NCBI RefSeq assembly: GCF_030811535.1
Contig: NZ_JAUSQX010000001.1
Span: 1,839,165 to 1,903,164 of the forward strand
DNA from: Trueperella bonasi
GTDB taxonomy: Bacteria; Actinomycetota; Actinomycetes; Actinomycetales; Actinomycetaceae
Direction: 5' to 3'
DNA length: 64,000 nucleotides
Shown here: in pieces, positions 37,193-46,948 of the stretch
How the letters are laid out: every line of letters begins with the position of its first letter
How positions within the stretch are numbered: the stretch's first letter is position 1
Notes under the pieces: generated by a model
Database searches by the model: none
Told to the model about the DNA's origin: nothing
Seen by the model: the letters and a program-made list of their open reading frames with translations, nothing else
Translations under genes and position numbers: made by a program

Positions 37193-38109
37193 TCGCATTT
37201 ATCGATGAGTATCGCGATCGTTTCAGTGTTGAGTTCATTTGTCAGACGTTGAAGAATCACCGTGAAGGAGGCTTTATCACCTCCCGTGGATACCGGGATG
37301 CGAAGAAACGTGCCCCGTCAGCTCGCCAGGTCAGGGATCGCGAGCTGGTCGAGCTCGTTGGCCAGATTCATGCTGAGAATTACGGGGTGTATGGGGTGCG
37401 GAAGATGTGGCGTGCCTTGAAACGTCAAGGAGTTGACATTGGTCGTGAGCAAACGCGGCGGATCATGAAATTGGCGGCAGTGGCAGGTAAACGGAAAGGT
37501 AAAAATCCTGTCACCACAGTCAAGAGTAAGGACATCGATACTCGCCCAGACTTGGTTCAACGCGAGTTTACAGCTAGTGCTCCGAATCGATTGTGGGTCG
37601 CTGATATCACCTACGTGAGAACCACTGCGGGTTTCGTGTATGCGGCGTTCGTAATCGACGCTTTTAGCAGGAAGATTGTTGGCTGGGCGCTGTCAGATTC
37701 CATGAAAACCGAGGCATTACCGCTCCAAGCGGTCAAGCAAGCAATCTGGAACGCTCGCTCAACCACAGGCCTGGTTCATCATTCAGATCACGGGTCTCAA
37801 TATGTATCTTTGACCTATCATCAGCATCTCGTGGATGCTGGAATTGTTGAATCCACTGGCAGTGTGGGTGACAGTTATGACAATGCGCTGGCTGAGAACG
37901 TCAACGGCTCATACAAGAACGAGATCATTCATACCCGACGATGGGCCGATGTTCTCGAAGTCGAGATCGCTACATTCGAGTGGGTGCACTGGTGGAACAC
38001 CAAGCGTCTCCACCAAGCACTCAACTACCGCACGCCACACGAGGTCGAAACGGAATACTGGCAGCAACGAGAAAAAACAGCAACAATAGAAAACAGGGTA
38101 AACACCTAG
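37189..38109 (+). CDS. IS3-family transposase OrfB (DDE integrase core)
   Basis: A 306-aa protein with an HTH_21-like N-terminus (IHAENYGVYGVRKMWRALKRQG) and an rve core. The catalytic triad is visible as D in LWVADITYV, D in VHHSDHGSQYVS and E in NALAENVNGSYKNE, followed by the typical NTKRLHQALNYRTPHEVE end. It is intact and full length for the family. The ATG overlaps the orfA stop. The classical A6G slippery heptamer is absent, so coupling by ATGA is more likely here than frameshifting. Confidence 0.94.
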   Translation: MIAFIDEYRDRFSVEFICQTLKNHREGGFITSRGYRDAKKRAPSARQVRDRELVELVGQIHAENYGVYGVRKMWRALKRQGVDIGREQTRRIMKLAAVAGKRKGKNPVTTVKSKDIDTRPDLVQREFTASAPNRLWVADITYVRTTAGFVYAAFVIDAFSRKIVGWALSDSMKTEALPLQAVKQAIWNARSTTGLVHHSDHGSQYVSLTYHQHLVDAGIVESTGSVGDSYDNALAENVNGSYKNEIIHTRRWADVLEVEIATFEWVHWWNTKRLHQALNYRTPHEVETEYWQQREKTATIENRVNT

Positions 38110-38131
38110 GAAGAAAACCCGGACCATTTCA

Positions 38132-38569
38132 ATGAACGCATACCTCGCATGCCGTACACGAGCCGGCGATTTCAACCGACGGCAAGAGAGGATCAGCAAT
38201 TGCGGCAAGGTAGACCTCGCGAGCTGACGCGCCAAGGCGTACGCCCTCAAACGTAGCTTGCGGCTCCACCTTGCGAGGCTCTTTTGCGTTCTCTATGCGC
38301 CCAAGGCCTAATCTGAACAGATCTCGGCGGGACAGTGCGGGAGCTGGACGAGCCGGTTGCCTTCGCTTGCGGCTGGGCAGCTTGCCACCTGCCCGTGAAT
38401 TGTCAGCTGCCCTTGACTTGTCAGCGAAGCCAGCGTCATCAGCGAAACCGACGTCGTCGACCTCCAGCGTGGCTCCGAGCTGGCGAACCCGCCAATGTTG
38501 AATTCGTGATAATTGGCAGCGCCCGATGGAGAACCTGCGCCCGTGAATGACGGCGACTGGGCCTGACGC
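38132..38569 (-). pseudogene. 4Fe-4S ferredoxin, 5' fragment (split by IS, own start missing)
   Basis: This frame is open from after a stop at 38572-38570 down to the IS boundary. It reads through a charged linker, an SRRDLFRLG motif, then EVYLAAIADPLLPSVEI and CTACEVCVHLCP across the IS site. It has no ATG, GTG or TTG before the Cys motif region except a GTG near 38270, so its original 5' end seems to have been lost. It overlaps the end of the phosphoesterase frame in another register. SRRDLFRLG resembles linkers or Tat-like motifs of NapF/HycB-type ferredoxins. Confidence 0.65.
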
Positions 38570-39084
38570 TCAATCGGGAAATGCCTCAAGTATGAATCCC
38601 ATACGCCAACTGCCGGCCAGGTCTGCCAGCCTTCAGAATCGTGGTTGCCAGGAATGATCGCGTAAGGTAATTGCGCATCTTCGAGATTCTTTATTGCAGC
38701 TGAGGCGGTTTCCCATTCGCCTTCCCTGTTGGAGCGGTCAACCACATCTCCAACATGCTGTGTCATTGCGATGTTGAATTTATCGGTGTTATCGGCAATC
38801 CACGTCGTTTGGGAAGCAAAAGGATCGGGCACATTTTCGCCGTAGCAAGCGGCAAACATATCGCCTTCGGCGACGTAGCGCGAATAGAACTGTGTATCGG
38901 GAAGGACCGCGAGGGACCCACGAGCGCCCTCGGCAGTATTTACCTGAGTGTGAATCGTTTCGTTAGTGTACGGACCGGTATTTGAAGGTGCGTCGGATAG
39001 CGGAGCGGCGACGGCGGTGCCAGCAAACATGAGAGCACCGGTTGTCGTCAGCGTTGCTACCACGCTCATGATTTTTTTAACCAT
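38308..39084 (-). pseudogene. Secreted metallophosphoesterase, 3' truncated and fused out of frame
   Basis: A 258-codon frame starting with a signal peptide (MVKKIMSVVATLTTTGALMFAGTAVAA). It carries the first metal-site motifs of calcineurin-like phosphoesterases: VLPDTQFY, QHVGDVVD and IPGNHDSEGW. The later His motifs (GH and GHxH) are absent. After about residue 200 the sequence loses family character (SEPRWRSTTSVSLMTLASL...), and the same DNA reads as ferredoxin linker in another frame. I infer a deletion joining two genes near 38470-38510. An in-frame ATG at 39102 is an alternative start. Confidence 0.7.
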
Positions 39085-39117
39085 GCACTCAACGCTAAAC
39101 ATGCAGATCAACCGCCT

Positions 39118-39146
39118 AATATAAGAGGAGCTGAACCCAAAGTTAA
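39118..39146 (-). promoter_or_regulatory. Candidate promoter for the phosphoesterase gene
   Basis: On the minus strand, TTAACT (39146-39141) and TATATT (39123-39118) are separated by 17 bases. They predict a start about 25-30 nt before the ATG at 39084. Confidence 0.5.
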
Positions 39147-39180
39147 GAGATGGTTATTTCGTGGCAAGAGGGGAGTTGGT

Positions 39181-39251
39181 GGGCGATACTGGGATCGAAC
39201 CAGTGACCTCTTCCGTGTGAAGGAAGCGCGCTACCACTACGCTAATCGCCC
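39181..39251 (-). tRNA. tRNA-Val (CAC)
   Basis: A 71-nt cloverleaf: acceptor GGGCGAT/ATCGCCC, anticodon stem CTTCC/GGAAG with loop TTCACAC (anticodon CAC) and T-loop TTCGATC. CCA is not encoded. It is nearly the same molecule as the tRNA-Val(GAC) at 39643-39716 but on the opposite strand. Confidence 0.95.
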
Positions 39252-39373
39252 TCAATATCCATTTGCGCTTAATGTCAACGCTTAAACGCGCCCGGACTGT
39301 GATCCGACAATAGTCGAGATAAGGCGCCGGGCGCAAATGGGGCACACGGTGGTACACCTCATGATTTACTGAT

Positions 39374-39403
39374 TAGACAACATCGAGACAGACTGGCTAT
39401 ATT
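39374..39403 (+). promoter_or_regulatory. Candidate promoter for the tRNA Gly-Cys-Val operon
   Basis: TAGACA (39374-39379) and TATATT (39398-39403) are 18 bases apart. A start near 39410 would give a leader of about 45 nt, which contains a small TCAAC/GTTGA hairpin before tRNA-Gly. Confidence 0.5.
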
Positions 39404-39455
39404 AGTGAAGCACTCAACGAAAGGTTGAAGTTGATTCGACTTTAAGTTGAATATT

Positions 39456-39528
39456 GCGGACGTAGCTCAGCTGGTAGAGCACCACCTTGCCAAGGTGGGG
39501 GTCGCGGGTTCGAATCCCGTCGTCCGCT
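39456..39528 (+). tRNA. tRNA-Gly (GCC)
   Basis: A 73-nt cloverleaf: acceptor GCGGACG/CGTCCGC plus discriminator T, anticodon stem CCACC/GGTGG with loop TTGCCAA (GCC) and T-loop TTCGAAT. CCA is not encoded. Confidence 0.96.
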
Positions 39529-39565
39529 CGATGGCCAAGTGGTAGTGTTACTACTTCAACCACCT

Positions 39566-39636
39566 GGTGGGTTGGCCGAGAGGCGAGGCAGCGGCCTGCA
39601 AAGCCGTATACACGGGTTCGAATCCCGTACCCACCT
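39566..39636 (+). tRNA. tRNA-Cys (GCA)
   Basis: A 71-nt cloverleaf: acceptor GGTGGGT/ACCCACC plus discriminator T (expected for Cys), anticodon stem GCGGC/GCCGT with loop CTGCAAA (GCA) and T-loop TTCGAAT. CCA is not encoded. Confidence 0.95.
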
Positions 39637-39642
39637 CGCCCA

Positions 39643-39716
39643 GGGCGATTGGCGCAGTTGGTTAGCGCGCTTCCCCGACACGGAAGAGGTCACTGGTTCG
39701 AGTCCAGTATCGCCCA
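39643..39716 (+). tRNA. tRNA-Val (GAC)
   Basis: A 74-nt cloverleaf: acceptor GGGCGAT/ATCGCCC plus discriminator A, anticodon stem CTTCC/GGAAG with loop CCGACAC (anticodon GAC) and T-loop TTCGAGT. Position 33 is C instead of the near-universal U. CCA is not encoded. It lies six bases after tRNA-Cys and is followed by a terminator. Confidence 0.94.
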
Positions 39717-39720
39717 CAAG

Positions 39721-39748
39721 AAGCCCCCGACATTTGCCGGGGGCTTTT
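39721..39748 (+). terminator. Rho-independent terminator of the tRNA operon
   Basis: A G+C-rich stem (39721-39729 pairing with 39738-39746) with an 8-nt loop, followed by TTTT (39745-39748). It lies directly behind tRNA-Val(GAC). Confidence 0.9.
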
Positions 39749-39816
39749 CGTTGGTCAGACTCGTGTGACGCCCGCGTGGACCGGCTTCCGGAGGTCCAAC
39801 CCCTACGGATGTGCTC

Positions 39817-40041
39817 TTAGACGCGGACTTCTTTGTATTCGTGGTGTTGCTCGCCCTCATCGCGGCCCTCGCTGCGGCGTAGTGGCGGAGCAAAAGCGCT
39901 TGCTGCCAGTAGAAGCGACAGCGTGAGAAGCGAGATCACGATTAGCACTCGCACGTCGACGTGGGTGCCGGTTGCTCGAATGATTCCGGCTATTGCAATA
40001 ATGATTCCAATTGTGCCTAAAGCACTCGTTGTTACACGCAT
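39817..40041 (-). CDS. Small two-helix membrane protein
   Basis: A 74-aa protein with two hydrophobic segments (about 7-24 and 32-51) and a hydrophilic C-terminus rich in Arg, Glu and His (RRSEGRDEGEQHHEYKEVRV). AAGGACT lies before the ATG at 40041. It follows the PspC gene by nine bases on the same strand, so it is co-transcribed and may act with PspC at the membrane. No family recognised. Confidence 0.7.
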   Translation of the reverse strand: MRVTTSALGTIGIIIAIAGIIRATGTHVDVRVLIVISLLTLSLLLAASAFAPPLRRSEGRDEGEQHHEYKEVRV

Positions 40042-40050
40042 TTAGAGTCC

Positions 40051-41460
40051 TTAATTCGATGGAGTGGTTGAAGTGTCTGATGTGGGATGTGTCGAATCGA
40101 TTTCGGGTATCGCCCGAGAACTACCGCCGTCTTCCCCTTCGGACGCACCGTCTTCTGTTGCGTTAGGCGAGCTTGAGAGCCATTGCTCGGTCGTCATGTT
40201 GTTTGGGGCTTGGCCGAATACATCGAATTCCCCGTAATAGAAGTCGATCTCAACAATCTGTGCCTCCTGTGGCTGTTCTAGCGCCGCAGGCGTGTGTAGC
40301 TCGAGTGTCTCGCCAGGTTCCATATAGAAGGTTTGCCCGGCATACATGAATCCGTCGCCAAAAACCGGATCGTCAGGCTCGGCAGGCCGCGTTAGTGTGG
40401 GTGTACCGTCTTGAATCACCATCCACGACCGGATATTGACAAGGGAAACGCTGGCGTGTCCAAAACTGTCAGGGGAGCGCTTGATGCGGTAGATGACGGG
40501 CACGTCTTCTGGTGTGTTCGAACTTCCCGTGGCCAGAATAAAGGTATCTACTTTCTGTGGTAGTACCTCTGCAAAGCTCGATGACGGCCGGTGATTGGAT
40601 GCGTAATAGAGCAAGGAAGGTTGGCTTTCCGTGCCGCTAAGGCTCCATAGCTGTAGATCCTCGGCCGTTAGGAAACGCGCGGGAAGAACAAGGCTTACCG
40701 CGAGCGCCAGGGAAGCGGGAATGCCGACGAGCCAAGTTAATGCAGTGAGCCATGTTGCACGAAGTCCTCTGACACCGGCGATAAATACGCCAAGCGCAAG
40801 GAGCGCCAGCCCAAGCGAAAGCGACATCAGGATTCGAGAAAGCACTCCATCTTCGAAGATGAGGGGGAGAGCTGCTCCGGCAATGGCAAGTGCGACAACG
40901 AATCTGGCGCTACGCCCCGAAATTGCAGGAGTGCTCACACGCTGTTTCTTCGGGCGTGGCCTTACGGGCTCGGACGGAGTGGCATTTGTATCGGCAGCTG
41001 TCGCATTAACCTCGGTTCGGTCATTCGCGTTGGCATTCCGCCTTCGAAGAGCCCATCGGCCAATAAGAAAGAGGGCTGTGAGCCCGATTCCGATCATGAC
41101 GATGAGAACGAGGCTATCCCACCAGTAGGTGGTCATACGGTCAAAGTAGGTTAGCCCTGCGCCAACCACGCTGATAAAACCTATGAGGGTCATCGCGATG
41201 GCTGTAGCGACACCCGCGTCGGGATCGCGCAAAGCCCGCTCGGCTAGAACGTCCTCGGTTTCGTATGCCGGTATGAATAACCAGGCAAGGCCGTAGAGGA
41301 GAAGCCCAAGACCGGCTACGAAAAATAATAGTACCGCAAGCAGTCGCACTAAGGCAGGTGCGATGCCCCAGCGGTGTGCCAGCCCCGCGCACACTCCACC
41401 TAGTAGTTTGTCTGGTGTTCGCCGAAGGGGCGCAGATCTCATCGAGTCGTAAATGTTCAT
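40051..41460 (-). CDS. PspC domain membrane protein
   Basis: A 469-aa protein. The N-terminal PspC domain (LRRTPDKLLGGVCAGLAHRWGIAPALVRLLAVLL, with a following FIPAYE) is followed by further membrane helices near 85-110, 115-135 and 185-260. A large C-terminal extracytoplasmic-looking domain carries a Ser/Thr-rich tail. Such proteins pair with PspC-type histidine kinases in envelope-stress signalling. ATG at 41460 gives a natural PspC start; a longer frame to 41784 would run through the divergent kinase gene. AAGACT lies six bases upstream. Confidence 0.85.
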   Translation of the reverse strand: MNIYDSMRSAPLRRTPDKLLGGVCAGLAHRWGIAPALVRLLAVLLFFVAGLGLLLYGLAWLFIPAYETEDVLAERALRDPDAGVATAIAMTLIGFISVVGAGLTYFDRMTTYWWDSLVLIVMIGIGLTALFLIGRWALRRRNANANDRTEVNATAADTNATPSEPVRPRPKKQRVSTPAISGRSARFVVALAIAGAALPLIFEDGVLSRILMSLSLGLALLALGVFIAGVRGLRATWLTALTWLVGIPASLALAVSLVLPARFLTAEDLQLWSLSGTESQPSLLYYASNHRPSSSFAEVLPQKVDTFILATGSSNTPEDVPVIYRIKRSPDSFGHASVSLVNIRSWMVIQDGTPTLTRPAEPDDPVFGDGFMYAGQTFYMEPGETLELHTPAALEQPQEAQIVEIDFYYGEFDVFGQAPNNMTTEQWLSSSPNATEDGASEGEDGGSSRAIPEIDSTHPTSDTSTTPSN

Positions 41461-41494
41461 GTATTTAGTCTTGGTGAAATAAGCGGCATCCTCG

Positions 41495-41545
41495 ACCCTG
41501 AACACCCCTGATTTACCCCTGATTAGAGATGGAAATCCCCTGATT
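41495..41545. promoter_or_regulatory. Four phased direct repeats in the pspC/kinase divergent promoter region
   Basis: CCCCTGATT occurs exactly at 41505-41513, 41516-41524 and 41537-41545, and a variant ACCCTGAAC at 41495-41503. Start-to-start distances are 10, 11 and 21 bp, that is one, one and two helical turns, so all lie on one DNA face. This is a strong candidate operator, most simply for the NarL-type regulator encoded at 42782. Confidence 0.7.
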
Positions 41546-41594
41546 TTCGCACAATCGGCTTCCAGAAATCGGCGAGTAGTGAGAACCTTACGGT

Positions 41595-42785
41595 GTGAAC
41601 ACCTATTCTGATCTTCGAGCACCGTGGGCACATGAGAGGCCGGTTCTGGCCCGGCGTGAACCAAAAGTTTTCGCAGGAGTTTGCCGCGGTCTTTCAGTAC
41701 ATCTTGGCGCAGAGGCGTGGATGTGGCGCATCGGCTTCGTTCTCTTGAGTTGGACGTTCGTGGTGCCCGCAATCTACGTCGCACTTGCGCTTACGCTACA
41801 GAAGTTTGACGACGGGGTCGCTCCAGAAAATCAGCGCATCGCCAAGCCGCTGACGCATCGCCGGTTTGATTCTTCGAAGTTGACTGTTGCAATGCTGTTG
41901 GTGCTATTTGCAATCGCTGTGATAGGTGCGGGCGCCACCTCCGGTGGTGGCGTTTTAAGCTTGGTCTGGCCCTGCGCGATGGTCCTTGTGGGTGCTGGCA
42001 TTTCATGGACCTACCGGGATGGGCGATGGTCGACGCCGGCCCTCATGTTCGGGCTTGCGATCGCCACGTTAGGGGCTGTCATTTTTGTCTCCAGTCTTGG
42101 TCATTTTTCAGCGCTTACGGCAGGAATTCTCACGGGCATAGCCGTCCTGTTTGCCGCCGCATTCGTCCTATATCCCGCGCAGATCCGCTCAGCCGTACTC
42201 GTTCGGGAGATTGATGCGCAACGGATTAGGGAAGAGACTCGTGCTGACATGGCTGCTCACCTGCACGACTCCGTGCTCCAAACATTGGCGCTGATTCGCG
42301 CGAGGGCCGATAGCCCCGAAGATGTCCGACTTTTGGCACGCCAGCAGGAGCAAGAATTGCGTGACTATCTATATACGGACCGAACAGAACCAGAAACATC
42401 ATTGGCAGCCGCCCTGACCGCAAAGGCTCGCGCCATCGAAGCGGCATACGGCCAGGAAATTGACGTTGTCGTCACCGGGGAGGGTGAGATGAGCCCGGAT
42501 GGCCATGCTCTGATCGAAGCAAGCGGCGAGGCCATGACCAACGCATGCAAACATGGCGGCGGGCCTATTTCGGTCTACTGCGAGCTTGGCGATAACTGCG
42601 AAGTGTGGATTCGCGACCGCGGCACGGGCTTCGATCTTGGTGCTATCACCTCCGATCGTGCTGGAATTAGACATTCGATATACGGTCGAATGGAACGCGC
42701 CGGTGGAACAGCAACGATTCGCACTCCGCTTGAAACCGGTGGAACGGAAGTGCACCTGAGATTGTCGATCAAGGAGGAGTCATGA
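41595..42785 (+). CDS. PspC-type sensor histidine kinase (NarL family)
   Basis: A 396-aa membrane kinase. An N-terminal PspC domain (REPKVFAGVCRGLSVHLGAEAWMWRIGFVLL) leads into about six membrane helices (to about 195). A HisKA_3 box AAHLHDSVLQTLALIR follows with H224 as the likely phosphorylated His, then a HATPase_c domain with EASGEAMTNACKHGGG (N box) and IRDRGTGFD (G box). The GTG at 41595 has no Shine-Dalgarno. It overlaps the response regulator by four bases. Confidence 0.92.
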   Translation: MNTYSDLRAPWAHERPVLARREPKVFAGVCRGLSVHLGAEAWMWRIGFVLLSWTFVVPAIYVALALTLQKFDDGVAPENQRIAKPLTHRRFDSSKLTVAMLLVLFAIAVIGAGATSGGGVLSLVWPCAMVLVGAGISWTYRDGRWSTPALMFGLAIATLGAVIFVSSLGHFSALTAGILTGIAVLFAAAFVLYPAQIRSAVLVREIDAQRIREETRADMAAHLHDSVLQTLALIRARADSPEDVRLLARQQEQELRDYLYTDRTEPETSLAAALTAKARAIEAAYGQEIDVVVTGEGEMSPDGHALIEASGEAMTNACKHGGGPISVYCELGDNCEVWIRDRGTGFDLGAITSDRAGIRHSIYGRMERAGGTATIRTPLETGGTEVHLRLSIKEES

Positions 42786-43435
42786 AAGTAATTGTGGTTG
42801 ACGATCACGACCTGGTCCGTTCAGGCATTATTGCTCAACTTGATGGCCACGATGGGATCGCCGTCGTCGCAGAAGCAGCCAGCGTTACGGAAGCAAGCGA
42901 CGTCATCTCAACCGTTCTTGCCGACGTGGTGCTCCTAGACGTTCATTTACCCGGTGGCGATGGAGGCGGGGGAGCAGAAGTAATCCGGCGCACTCTCGCC
43001 AGCTCGGGCCCCAAACCCAGATTTCTTGCGCTTTCAGTATCCGATGCTGCCGACGACGTCGTCTCGGTTATTCGTGCGGGAGCGCGCGGCTACGTCACTA
43101 AGTCGATCAATAGCGAAGGATTGATCGAAGCTCTTCACAGGGTAAACGGTGGCGATGCGGCGTTTTCTCCGAAGCTTGCCGGGTTCGTGCTGGACGCCTT
43201 TGGCACAAGTGCATCGTCTGTAGCTGAGCGGGATGAGGAACTTGATCGGCTGTCTGCGCGCGAGCAGGAAGTCATGCGTTTGATTGCCCGTGGATACACC
43301 TATAAGGAAGCCGCTTCCGAGCTATTTATATCGATCAAGACGATTGAGACGCACGTGTCGGCATGTTTGCGAAAACTTCAGCTCTCGAATCGGAAAGAAC
43401 TTTCGCGATGGGCGGCAGCACGAGGGATTGACTAG
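42782..43435 (+). CDS. NarL/LuxR-family response regulator
   Basis: A 217-aa regulator: receiver domain 1-120 with acidic pocket D7-D8, phospho-acceptor D53 (VVLLDVHLPGG) and conserved Lys in GYVTKSIN, then a LuxR-type HTH (LSAREQEVMRLIARGYTYKEAASELFISIKTIETHVS, about 156-192). It is co-translated with the PspC-type kinase (ATGA overlap). It probably binds the phased repeats upstream of the kinase and activates pspC, which is inference. It is convergent with sdaA (4-bp overlap). Confidence 0.93.
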   Translation: MKVIVVDDHDLVRSGIIAQLDGHDGIAVVAEAASVTEASDVISTVLADVVLLDVHLPGGDGGGGAEVIRRTLASSGPKPRFLALSVSDAADDVVSVIRAGARGYVTKSINSEGLIEALHRVNGGDAAFSPKLAGFVLDAFGTSASSVAERDEELDRLSAREQEVMRLIARGYTYKEAASELFISIKTIETHVSACLRKLQLSNRKELSRWAAARGID

Positions 43436-44805
43436 CATTCAATGACGTTAACGCCCACGTGAACGGCCAGCCCACCAAGTGCGGTTTCCTTGTATTTTGC
43501 CTGCATATCTTTTCCGGTTTCTCGCATCGTGATGATCACGTCGTCGAGGGAAACGACGTGCGAGCCATCACCTCGCATTGCTGTGCGGGCCGCTGCGACA
43601 GCTTTAATTGCTGCAATGGCATTGCGTTCAATACACGGAATTTGTACGAGCCCGCCAATCGGATCGCATGTGAGCCCCAGATTGTGTTCCATCGCTATCT
43701 CGGCGGCGTTTTCAACCTGCGCTGGATTTCCACCAAGAACCGCACAAAGGCCCGCAGCCGCCATTGCGCAGGCGGATCCCACTTCTCCTTGGCAACCGAC
43801 TTCGGCTCCGGAAATCGACGCCATCGTCTTAAATATCATGCCGATCGCGCCGGCTGTGAGTAGAAATGTCCGTGCCGCGTGGGCGTCGAAGCGTGGCACG
43901 AAATCCCGGCAGTAATGCATGACCGCCGGAATGATACCGGCCGCACCGTTCGTGGGTGCGGTGACAACCCGGCCGCCCGCCGCGTTCTCTTCGTTGACGG
44001 CGAGCGCGTAAAGGGTAATCCAGTCCATCGCACGTAGCGGATCGGGCGTTCCCGAGTCATCGGCGAGCAGGGAGGCGTACATCCCGGGCGCTCGGCGCAC
44101 AACCTGGAGTCCTCCCGGCAGAATTCCTTCGCGGCGATAACCGTTGCGAACACACTCTTGCATGACTTCCCAAATGGAGTCGAGGCCGTGGTTGATTTCA
44201 GTTTCACTTCGCATTGCCAATTCGTTTGCCATCGCAACCTCGGCAATTGACTTCGATTCAGCTTCGCAGTTTGCCAGGAGTTCGGCCGCGGTTGCGAACG
44301 GATGGGGCAAATCACGGGTGGGGGCAACTTCGTCATTCGCATCAGCGGCGCTTACGACGAATCCGCCGCCGATTGAATAGTACGTTTCGGTTAATATTTG
44401 CTGGGTATCTTGCCACGCAGTGAACGTCATGCCATTTGGATGGCCGGGTAATTCAGTGCGTCCCACCAGCGGGATATCGGTGGCGGGATCGAAGGTAATT
44501 GTGAGTGGGCCTTCGCCGGTGGCAAGGGTAAGTTGTTTGGAGGAATGTACGTGGTCAACCGCTTGGCTCACGGCCAGCGGATCTACCGTGGCTGGATGTT
44601 CACCCATCAACCCTAAAATCACAGCCCGATCCGTGCCGTGGCCGATTCCGGTGGCGCCGAGTGAGCCGTAGAGTGTGCATGTCACCCGGGTTATGCATGC
44701 CGGAAGTTTGGCAGCAAAGATACCCGCTGCGATCATTGGACCGACCGTGTGCGAAGAAGATGGGCCGATTCCAATTTTGAATAGATCAAACACGCTCAAA
44801 CTCAT
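43432..44805 (-). CDS. sdaA: L-serine ammonia-lyase (single chain, 4Fe-4S)
   Basis: Deaminates L-serine to pyruvate and ammonia. The 457-aa protein fuses the beta domain ([23 protein letters not shown] at the N-terminus) and the alpha domain, with catalytic-site Cys in the [34 protein letters not shown] and MHYC segments that bind the cluster. This is the common bacterial one-chain type. The ATG at 44805 lies six bases after TAGGAT on the minus strand with no Shine-Dalgarno. Confidence 0.95.
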   Translation of the reverse strand: MSLSVFDLFKIGIGPSSSHTVGPMIAAGIFAAKLPACITRVTCTLYGSLGATGIGHGTDRAVILGLMGEHPATVDPLAVSQAVDHVHSSKQLTLATGEGPLTITFDPATDIPLVGRTELPGHPNGMTFTAWQDTQQILTETYYSIGGGFVVSAADANDEVAPTRDLPHPFATAAELLANCEAESKSIAEVAMANELAMRSETEINHGLDSIWEVMQECVRNGYRREGILPGGLQVVRRAPGMYASLLADDSGTPDPLRAMDWITLYALAVNEENAAGGRVVTAPTNGAAGIIPAVMHYCRDFVPRFDAHAARTFLLTAGAIGMIFKTMASISGAEVGCQGEVGSACAMAAAGLCAVLGGNPAQVENAAEIAMEHNLGLTCDPIGGLVQIPCIERNAIAAIKAVAAARTAMRGDGSHVVSLDDVIITMRETGKDMQAKYKETALGGLAVHVGVNVIEC

Positions 44806-44872
44806 GGATGAATCCTATCTTTGTATGCGGGGCTTCACACGGGCTAGGCCAAGTGTGCGTAGCTGACGCGGG

Positions 44873-44878
44873 TATGAT
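44873..44878 (+). promoter_or_regulatory. Candidate -10 (TATGAT) upstream of thrS
   Basis: TATGAT lies seven bases before a GTG at 44886 that opens a 19-codon leader frame, and about 48 bases before the thrS GTG at 44926. No clear -35 is seen. Confidence 0.4.
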
Positions 44879-44925
44879 TGAGCACGTGCGTACCCTGTGC
44901 GTGCGTTTATCTGGAAGGAGCCCAC

Positions 44926-46941
<2,016 letters not shown>

Positions 46942-46948
46942 GGTTTTC

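Larger units (their letters stand above)
36825..38131 (+). mobile_element. IS3-family insertion sequence with 3-bp target duplication
   Basis: A complete 1307-bp element. The left end starts TGAAATGGTC and the right end is its inverted copy; the terminal repeats match over about 23 bp with two differences (CT versus CG region). It is flanked by ATG on both sides (36822-36824 and 38132-38134). It holds the two usual ORFs, orfA (36875-37192) and orfB (37189-38109). It is inserted in a ferredoxin gene. Nothing in the element looks broken, so it may be active. Confidence 0.93.

Noticed and set aside
37189..37200. Programmed frameshift between orfA and orfB of the IS
   Set aside because: No A6G-type heptamer in the right phase is present; the CCCAAAC run is out of phase. 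The ATGA overlap suggests re-initiation instead.
39529..39565. Possible extra tRNA or pseudo-tRNA between tRNA-Gly and tRNA-Cys
   Set aside because: Only 37 bp with a small GTAGT/ACTAC hairpin; no cloverleaf is possible.
40051..41784. 108-residue N-terminal extension of the PspC protein
   Set aside because: The extension runs opposite the start of the divergent kinase gene and through the phased repeats, and the PspC domain begins naturally at 41460.
44806..44925. T-box or other riboswitch before thrS
   Set aside because: The gap is only 120 bp, with no T-box core sequence and no terminator hairpin.
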